From NCBI RefSeq assembly GCF_021556435.1, contig NZ_JAKGCU010000001.1, positions 186,001-250,000 on the forward strand: a stretch of 64,000 bases of DNA, read 5' to 3'. The stretch's first letter is position 1. Each line of letters starts with the position of its first letter. The notes under the pieces were generated by a model. The model ran no database searches, was not told where the DNA came from, and was given only the letters and a program-made list of their open reading frames with translations. Source of the stretch: Gordonia tangerina. GTDB lineage: Bacteria; Actinomycetota; Actinomycetes; Mycobacteriales; Mycobacteriaceae. Of this stretch, positions 54,241 to 61,051 are shown in pieces. The position numbers were made by a program, and so were the translations under genes.

Positions 54241-54924
54241 CTACCTTTCGACCAACACGGTCAGTTCTGCTTGCTTCGTCTTCAATGCGCGCCGCAATTG
54301 GACCTTGCGGTTGAATTGACGTTCAGCGCCGAGTTTGCGTTCCAGTGCGGCAATTTCGCGTTCGAGCTTGCGTACTGTATGCAGTCTTGCAGCGACCTCT
54401 GACACGTCTTCGCCCGGACGTGCATCCACTGGCGTGAGCGGATCGAGTAGTGCGGTGTAGAGGGCGGGCAGGGTGATCGAGGCCGGAAGGGGTCGTCGTT
54501 CGGTCCGAGCCGGTTGCCAGCCTGTGCTGTAGTAGTTGCCGATTTTCGGTGCGCCGGAGGTCAATTGCTTGTGCGCTGCCACCATCCGGGTTACCTGTGT
54601 CTCACCGCTGCCGCGGTTAATCTCGAAGATGATCGGGAACGGGATCGCCCTGTCGATCGCGGTCAACACTGATTCGGTGACGTCATTGCTCTTCGCGTCG
54701 ATCTCGAAGATCTGAATCTCGGGGACCGTGGTGTTGCCGGCGAGGTTGACGGTGCTCTCGGCAAGTTTGTAGGCCCAGGTGATGCGCTGCACGTCGGCGA
54801 CAAACTTGTCGCGTACCGCAGCAGTGACGGTGCCGTGGCGATAGAACTTCTCTTTCGGTACTCGTCGGTCGAATCTCGCGGCTGTGGGCCACCGGTAGAG
54901 CATGTCCACATGCGGATCACTCAT
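54241..54924 (-). CDS. DUF4391 family protein of the type III operon
   Basis: 227 residues. Reads WPTAARFDRRVPKEKFYRHG, then ITWAYKLAESTVNLAGN and EIDAKSNDVTESVLTAIDRAIPFPIIFEI, quoted here from about 70-105; the C-terminal 50 residues are a basic coiled coil (LEREIAALERKLGAERQFNR). This matches DUF4391, a small partner usually seen between a SNF2-type helicase and type III Mod genes. Function unknown. Start overlaps the helicase stop by 8 bp. Confidence 0.8.
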   Translation of the reverse strand: MSDPHVDMLYRWPTAARFDRRVPKEKFYRHGTVTAAVRDKFVADVQRITWAYKLAESTVNLAGNTTVPEIQIFEIDAKSNDVTESVLTAIDRAIPFPIIFEINRGSGETQVTRMVAAHKQLTSGAPKIGNYYSTGWQPARTERRPLPASITLPALYTALLDPLTPVDARPGEDVSEVAARLHTVRKLEREIAALERKLGAERQFNRKVQLRRALKTKQAELTVLVER

Positions 54925-57900
54925 TGGCGGACAGCCCTTTGTCGGTGTCGACGACCGCGATGAACGCGATCAGCTCAAAGTCATCGAGCCCGGCGATGGC
55001 CTGGGTGAGGGCGGTGGTGTGACCGCCGGTGAACAGGCTGTCGATGTCGCGTTCCTCGGTTACATCGATCATCGAATGGATCGCGTCGGTGAGCAGCTGC
55101 GAGTACCGGCCCATGTCGGCGCCCTCGCCGGTGGCTGCGTTGAAGATTCGGACGACGTCAGAGACTGGCTGGTCGTACGGGCGGCAGCCGGCACGGATCA
55201 GGTCGAGTAGGTGTTTGGCCTCGGTGTGATCGGCGATGACGGTGCCGTCGTCGCCGAGGTAGACCAGGTAGTGCGGGTGAAGACGGTTACCTCGGTTGCC
55301 GCTCTGGCCGGTGATTTGGGACTCGTCGGTGTTTACGTTTCGCAGCGCGAAAATGACCCCCGGCACTAGGCCTTGTGTGGGCTGCGCAGGAACAACTGCG
55401 TGTAGGCCTTTCGGTGCGGTGGCGAGGTCTCCGTACTCCTTGAGGTACCCAAGAAGGTCCATGCGGAAGTCGTTGAGCCCGAGATCCGTAATGGACACCC
55501 CGGTTCGTACGTCTTCCAGCTCGATTACCTCGTCTTGGAGCTTCCGTAGCTGTTCTTTACGGAACGCTGCGTCACCGTCTTCCAATGTGAGGACGTTGTC
55601 GTCGGCGGTACCCGCCAGGTCCGCGATGACCATTCGGTTCTCTACGCGCTCTTTGAGATTGATGTACTCATCGAGAGAAATATCGGGCCAGAAGTTCACC
55701 AGTTGGATGACCGTGTTGGTCGATCCAATGCGGTCGATGCGGCCGAATCGCTGGACAATCCTGACGGGGTTCCAGTGGATGTCGTAGTTGATTAAGTAGT
55801 CGCAGTCCTGGAGGTTCTGCCCTTCGCTGATGACATCGGTGCCGATGAGCACCTCGATCTCTCGAGTCTCCTTGGGCATGGTGAGGTGACGCTGCTTCGA
55901 CCGGGGGGAGAACATTGACATGACCTGCTGGAAGTCGAAGCCAGTGCCCAGCGTCGTCTTCGCGCCGTGGCTGCCGCCAGTGATCACTGCGGAGTCCATC
56001 CCCGCCGCGGATATGGCAGGCGCTAATTCGCGATACAAGTAGTTTGCGGTGTCGGCAAACGCCGAGAAGATCAAGACCTTTCGGTTGCCTGAGTTGATTG
56101 GATGGGTGGCCTTTTCTTCAACGAGCTGCTTGAGCGCCCCGAGTTTGAGATCTCGATCGGGCGTGACCTTGCGCATCTCGTCGAGCAGTTCTCGGAGGGT
56201 CTCACGATCGTTCCATAGGTCCCGGCGCCAGGACTCGGTGTCTACGTCGTTGAGATCGATCTTGATCTTCTCTCCGAATGACAGCGCCTCGAGGTTGGCA
56301 TCGTCTTCGTCGTCTACATCGAGATCGAGGTTGGACAGACTGCTGTCGATTTGGGTCGAGGAAGCCTGATGGGCGTCGATCATGGTCAAGGTCTGGTCAA
56401 TAGAGGTCTCGATCTTTCCTAGGGTGAGTCGAAAAGCGTCCACTGAGCTCTCCAGGCGCTTAAGGAGATTGACCGTCATCAGCTTCTTCAGGCCTTGCTC
56501 GCGTCCGCTCTGACCGAGGTTCGACCGAGCGTTGCCAGCGGTGACGTTATAGAGGTCCTCATACTTGCTAAGACGACTTGGAAAGACGTACGCCAGTGGG
56601 GTATAGACCGCTAGAGTGAGCACCTGGAGCTGCTCGAAGATCTCGTTGAAGCTGGCGATGTCAGGCAGGTCCGTGAGAGGCTTATGGATGGACCTCGGTG
56701 GAAGGCGTTGTGGAAACGCTCCAATTGCGGTCGTGTCGTAGAACGCTTGTATGTGCTTGCGGGACCTAGCAATCGTAACTGCGTCGAGCAATTCAAAGAA
56801 ATCGAAGTCAAGCATCTGGAGGATGCGATCCGTGGTGCGATCCACCGGATCGAGTTTCGACCACTCATTGAACACGGTCTGCGCATCTTTGAAGATTTTT
56901 TCGACAGTGGTCGAGAGGTTCAGGTGGCGAGAAAGGTTTTTCGACTCGCCTTCGTACGCGAGCTGCAGCTGATTTCGGAGGTCGTTGAAGCGGTTGTTTA
57001 CCGGGGTAGCTGACAGCATCAGCACTTTAGTCTTCACGCCTTCGCGAATGACCTGACGCATTAACCGTTGATAGCGGGACTCCTTCTCAACGGCGTAGTC
57101 CGCGTTGCGGAAGTTGTGGGATTCGTCGATGACGACGAGGTCATAGTTGCCCCAGTTAACTCGATCTAGCCGGAGTCCGAGTGACTCACCGCGTGTACGG
57201 GAGAGGTCGGTGTGGGCGAGCACATCGTAATTGAAGCGGTCACTAGCAAAGATGTTGGTCGTCAGGTTGGCGTTATAGTTGGTCCAGTTCTCGGAGAGCT
57301 TCTTGGGGCATAGTACGAGTACCGATTTGTTGCGGAGCTCGTAGTACTTGATGACTGCCAGAGCGGTGAAGGTTTTACCGAGACCGACGCTGTCGGCCAA
57401 GATGCATCCATTGTAGGTTTCGAGCTTGTTGATAATCCCGGTCGCTGCGTCGCGCTGGAAGTTGTAGAGACTGTTCCAAACCTTGGTGTCCTGGTATCCA
57501 GTCCGGTCATTCGGGAGCACGTCCTCGTTGATGTCGTCGAGAAACTCAGCGAAGAGGTTGTACAAGATGAGGAAATAGATCCGCGCTGGGGAGTTCTCCG
57601 AGTAGACGCTTGCGATGTGGTCGTGGACGGCATCGGTGACTTCGTCGACCTGATCGGGGTTGTTCCAGATCTGATCGAACAATTGGACGTACTGCGTCGT
57701 CATGGGTGCATCGTCGATGCGGTGCACCATATTTGAGACTGCGTTTCCGCGCTCATAGCCGAGGTCGGCTGTCGTGAGACCCTGCAGCGGCATGTAGGCG
57801 GCCTGATCGTCAACTACCGCGAACTGCTGCATGGGGTTCCCGGTGGCATTGGATCGGAACCTGACTCTCTGTCGTACCCACTCCGCGCACTCCCGCGCGA

Positions 57901-58210
57901 TCGCGCGCTGGGTGAGCTTGTTGCGCAGCCTAATCTCGAACTCTGAGCTGAAAAGGCTTGACTCCGCGCCGTTGGCAGGAATAAAGAACTGACGCCGCTC
58001 TTTTCGGAGCTTGTCTGTGGCTTCGCCGGTGACGAACGATGGCGACGTAAAGATGAACTGCAGCTCCGCAACCTGCTCGAGCTCCTTGCGCAGTGCCTCA
58101 AATGCAAAGATCGAGAAGGTGGCCGCAGCAATTCGGACTCGCGAGCCGGGTGTGATTGTCGACTTTAGGTCGTCGCCGAGCAGTTCGTTGACGTTATCGA
58201 TGATGCGCAT
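54917..58210 (-). CDS. SNF2-type helicase with PLD-like N-terminus
   Basis: 1097 residues. The N-terminal 200 residues have the PLD-like start RIAAATFSIFAFEALRKEL seen in helicases of this group, without a complete HKD motif. Helicase motifs: SVGLGKT at 274-280, DESH at 362-365, LSATPVNN near 400, TDVISEGQNLQDC and QRFGRIDRIGS near 830-860. In type III operons of this extended kind such a helicase is an added component of unknown job. The ATG at 58210 follows the HTH gene by three bases. Confidence 0.9.
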   Translation of the reverse strand: MRIIDNVNELLGDDLKSTITPGSRVRIAAATFSIFAFEALRKELEQVAELQFIFTSPSFVTGEATDKLRKERRQFFIPANGAESSLFSSEFEIRLRNKLTQRAIARECAEWVRQRVRFRSNATGNPMQQFAVVDDQAAYMPLQGLTTADLGYERGNAVSNMVHRIDDAPMTTQYVQLFDQIWNNPDQVDEVTDAVHDHIASVYSENSPARIYFLILYNLFAEFLDDINEDVLPNDRTGYQDTKVWNSLYNFQRDAATGIINKLETYNGCILADSVGLGKTFTALAVIKYYELRNKSVLVLCPKKLSENWTNYNANLTTNIFASDRFNYDVLAHTDLSRTRGESLGLRLDRVNWGNYDLVVIDESHNFRNADYAVEKESRYQRLMRQVIREGVKTKVLMLSATPVNNRFNDLRNQLQLAYEGESKNLSRHLNLSTTVEKIFKDAQTVFNEWSKLDPVDRTTDRILQMLDFDFFELLDAVTIARSRKHIQAFYDTTAIGAFPQRLPPRSIHKPLTDLPDIASFNEIFEQLQVLTLAVYTPLAYVFPSRLSKYEDLYNVTAGNARSNLGQSGREQGLKKLMTVNLLKRLESSVDAFRLTLGKIETSIDQTLTMIDAHQASSTQIDSSLSNLDLDVDDEDDANLEALSFGEKIKIDLNDVDTESWRRDLWNDRETLRELLDEMRKVTPDRDLKLGALKQLVEEKATHPINSGNRKVLIFSAFADTANYLYRELAPAISAAGMDSAVITGGSHGAKTTLGTGFDFQQVMSMFSPRSKQRHLTMPKETREIEVLIGTDVISEGQNLQDCDYLINYDIHWNPVRIVQRFGRIDRIGSTNTVIQLVNFWPDISLDEYINLKERVENRMVIADLAGTADDNVLTLEDGDAAFRKEQLRKLQDEVIELEDVRTGVSITDLGLNDFRMDLLGYLKEYGDLATAPKGLHAVVPAQPTQGLVPGVIFALRNVNTDESQITGQSGNRGNRLHPHYLVYLGDDGTVIADHTEAKHLLDLIRAGCRPYDQPVSDVVRIFNAATGEGADMGRYSQLLTDAIHSMIDVTEERDIDSLFTGGHTTALTQAIAGLDDFELIAFIAVVDTDKGLSANE

Positions 58211-58213
58211 AGG

Positions 58214-58414
58214 TCAGCTCCCGGACTCTCGCCGCGTTGCGTCGGCACCGCCGCTTCGCACCCAGCCGTCGACCTCGCTGGCTTGGAACTTCCATAGGCG
58301 GCCGACCCGGTGAGCGGGCATGCCCTTATCGGCAATCCATGCGTAGACCGTTTCCTTTGTGACACCCAGGTGGGCGGCGATCGCGTCGGCCGATAGCCAG
58401 GGTTCAGCAGGCAA
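58214..58414 (-). CDS. Excisionase-type HTH protein
   Basis: 66 residues. HTH_17/excisionase pattern: LSADAIAAHLGVTKETVYAW, then IADKGMPAHRVGRLWKFQAS and EVDGWV. Small proteins like this act as transcription regulators or directionality factors. First gene of the leftward operon, three bases before the helicase start, so it probably autoregulates the operon from the 200-bp divergent gap 58415-58614. No integrase is in the window. Confidence 0.85.
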   Translation of the reverse strand: MPAEPWLSADAIAAHLGVTKETVYAWIADKGMPAHRVGRLWKFQASEVDGWVRSGGADATRRESGS

Positions 58415-58614
58415 CGGACGTCTCTCCTCGGTCCCGAGGCGCCCAATTGCGAGCGTCCACTAGTGTCACGCGCACGAGGGTACGCTAATGGACCGGGTTT
58501 GACGCGGTCTAGAGGGAATTGAGCGGGTCTGTGGGGCCGATGCTTCGAATCCGAGTCATCCTTGTCCCGTCCAAGGGACGGACGGTTGTCCTACCTGCCG
58601 TGCACTATGTCCGT

Positions 58615-61050
58615 ATGTGCTCCGCGCTCGACGGTTTAACAGCCGCCGCAGTTCGTGCCAAAACCGCCTCGGCGCTGCGACAGGTCACGATCACTGTGCC
58701 CAACCACCACGCCGGCAGAGATGTCCTGTATTACTTCGCGCGGGCCCAATCGGCCGCCAATGTGACAGTTTCGGCGCTTCCGCAGACCGTTTCCAGGCTA
58801 GCCGTCCCGATGCTTGCGCCTCGCCAACCACTTCCTTACCCACTCCTCGAAGCCGCCATCCAACGCGTCCTCGCCGAAGCCCCTGGCGCCTTTGCCGACG
58901 TCGCCGACGAGCCGATCACCGCACAAGCCCTCGCGAGCGCGGCCTGGGAACTCACCGCCATCGCCGAGCCGACGATGGACTCGCCGACGCCTCTGGTCGC
59001 CGACCTGCTCCGCATCTACCGTGCAGCCACCGACCGGCTCACCGGCTCGTACTACCTCCAGCACGAGGCCTACACGGCCGCCGCCGAACGTCTCAACGAG
59101 CTCGGCGCGATTATCGTCTACCAGCCCGTTGCCAACACGCGCGCGGAACAATCGCTCCTCCGCGAGCTTCAACAATGCGGCGAAACCATCGAACCGGCCG
59201 TTGACGTGACGCCGACGCAGATCATCCACACTTCGGACGCCGACGACGAGGTCCGAGCCGTCGTCCGACTCGTCCGCAAGCACCTCGCCAACGGCGTCCC
59301 CGGCCACCGCATCGGCATCTTCTACGGCAGCGACGACCCCTACCTGCCGCTACTCCACGAACATCTCACCGCCGGCCACATCGCGTTCGCCGGGCCCGAA
59401 TGCCACGCCCTCGTCGACCGCCCCACCGCCCGCGCGCTACTCGGGCTGTTGGAACTCGACCACGACACGATTCCGCGACGCGAACTCTTCACACTCCTCG
59501 CAGCGCGCATCCTCGACGCCGTCACGGTGCGCCTCACCGCTCACCGGGGCATGCACGGAGACTCAGGCGCAGGCGTCACCATCGGACCGATCGCCGCGGG
59601 CATCGGCCGCGACCTCGACGTCAGCATCGTCATCGGCGCCGCCGAAGGCATCATCCCCACACCCCGCCGCGACGACCCACTCCTGCCGCCCGAACTAACC
59701 GGCTTCACCGCCCGCGACCACATGGACCGCCAACGCCTCGCCTTCGCCAGCGCTGTCAGCGCCGGCCGTGCCGAACGGGTCGTTACCTTTCCCCGCGGCA
59801 ATCTGCGTGGTGGCGCCGAGAAGGTGCCGTCGCGCTGGCTTATCCCCGCGATGGCTCAGCTCGCCGGCCGCGACGTCAACGTCGTCGATTGGCAACGCGA
59901 GACAGAGAACTGCCAAGCAATCGTTGCGGTCGAATCGTTCGACGTCGCCGCCCAACGCGCCGACGACCGCATCGGCGCATCCGCCGCCTCCGACACGGAA
60001 TGGCGGCTCCGCGAACTCGCGTCCGTGCCCGCCAACCGACGCCGCGGCACCCTCAACGACCCAATCATCAACCGGGGCATGGCAATGCGCAGCGACCGCC
60101 TCAACGGCCGCTTCACCCGCTTCAACGGCAACCTGTCGACAGTGAAGGATCTGATCACCACCTTCGACCACCCGGTGTCACCGACCGGGCTCGAACTCTG
60201 GGTGCAAAGCCCCTACCAGTACTTCCTCGAACACATTCTGCGCCTGCGCGCCCTCGCCGACCCCGACGAGACCGCCCAGATCGACGCCCTCACCCGCGGC
60301 ACCCTCATCCACACCATCCTCGAGCGCTACGTCCTCGCCACCATCGACGGCGCCGAACTCGACGTCGGCCGCCTGCACCTCGTCGCCCAGGAAGTGCTCG
60401 ACGAAGCACAGGCCGACAGTCCCGGCTGGCTCGAACAACTCTGGGCCAAAGACCGCGGCACCATCGTGCGCGACCTCGACGACTGGTTCGGCCACGACCA
60501 CACCGACCACGCCGGCGGCTGGCGCCCCACCCACGCCGAACAGAACTTCGGCACCGGAACCGATCCCGAGGTCACCCTGACGCTCGGCGACCACAGCATC
60601 CGCTTCCGCGGACAGATCGACCGCATCGACCGACACAGCGGCGGCCGCATCCGCGTCACCGACTACAAGACCGGCAAGAGCGACAAGTACCGAGATCTCA
60701 CCAACCTCACGCCGACCAACTCCGGACTGCAATTCCAGCTCCCCGTCTACGGGCTATTCGCGCGCACCCTCGGCGACGACGTCGAAGCCCGCTACTGGTT
60801 CGTCACCAGCAAAGGGAAGTTCGCCTCCATCGGCTACCCGATCACCGACGACGTCATCGCCACCCTCACCGACGACATGGACCTTGTCCACCGATCCATC
60901 CGCGCCGGCCACTTCCCACCCAAGATCGAAGACACCCACTGGGAACTGCCCGTCATCGACCTCCTCGGCCGCGCCGGACTGCGCCGCGCCTGGGCCGCCC
61001 TCGAAGGCGTCAACGAGATCGCCGACTACGTACGGAAGTACGGAGGCTGA
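58615..61050 (+). CDS. AddB-like PD-(D/E)XK nuclease
   Basis: 811 residues from ATG 58615, the point from which the sequence looks like the family (CSALDGLTAAAVRAKTASAL, VTITVPNHHAGR); ATG 58540 or TTG 58519 would add an unconserved 25-32 residues. No Walker A is visible at the N-terminus. RecB-type nuclease core at the C-terminus: RGTLIHTILERY (His), FRGQIDRID (Asp), VTDYKTGKS (D/E-x-K) and QFQLPVYG (Gln-x-x-x-Tyr). It is one base from the ATG-overlapping AddA-like gene. Likely the nuclease/recognition subunit of a two-gene complex. Confidence 0.85.
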   Translation: MCSALDGLTAAAVRAKTASALRQVTITVPNHHAGRDVLYYFARAQSAANVTVSALPQTVSRLAVPMLAPRQPLPYPLLEAAIQRVLAEAPGAFADVADEPITAQALASAAWELTAIAEPTMDSPTPLVADLLRIYRAATDRLTGSYYLQHEAYTAAAERLNELGAIIVYQPVANTRAEQSLLRELQQCGETIEPAVDVTPTQIIHTSDADDEVRAVVRLVRKHLANGVPGHRIGIFYGSDDPYLPLLHEHLTAGHIAFAGPECHALVDRPTARALLGLLELDHDTIPRRELFTLLAARILDAVTVRLTAHRGMHGDSGAGVTIGPIAAGIGRDLDVSIVIGAAEGIIPTPRRDDPLLPPELTGFTARDHMDRQRLAFASAVSAGRAERVVTFPRGNLRGGAEKVPSRWLIPAMAQLAGRDVNVVDWQRETENCQAIVAVESFDVAAQRADDRIGASAASDTEWRLRELASVPANRRRGTLNDPIINRGMAMRSDRLNGRFTRFNGNLSTVKDLITTFDHPVSPTGLELWVQSPYQYFLEHILRLRALADPDETAQIDALTRGTLIHTILERYVLATIDGAELDVGRLHLVAQEVLDEAQADSPGWLEQLWAKDRGTIVRDLDDWFGHDHTDHAGGWRPTHAEQNFGTGTDPEVTLTLGDHSIRFRGQIDRIDRHSGGRIRVTDYKTGKSDKYRDLTNLTPTNSGLQFQLPVYGLFARTLGDDVEARYWFVTSKGKFASIGYPITDDVIATLTDDMDLVHRSIRAGHFPPKIEDTHWELPVIDLLGRAGLRRAWAALEGVNEIADYVRKYGG

Positions 61051-61051
61051 C

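Noticed and set aside
58214..58414. Phage excisionase implying an integrated element
   Set aside because: No integrase or att repeat is in the window, and the gene is co-transcribed with the helicase, so an operon regulator is more likely.
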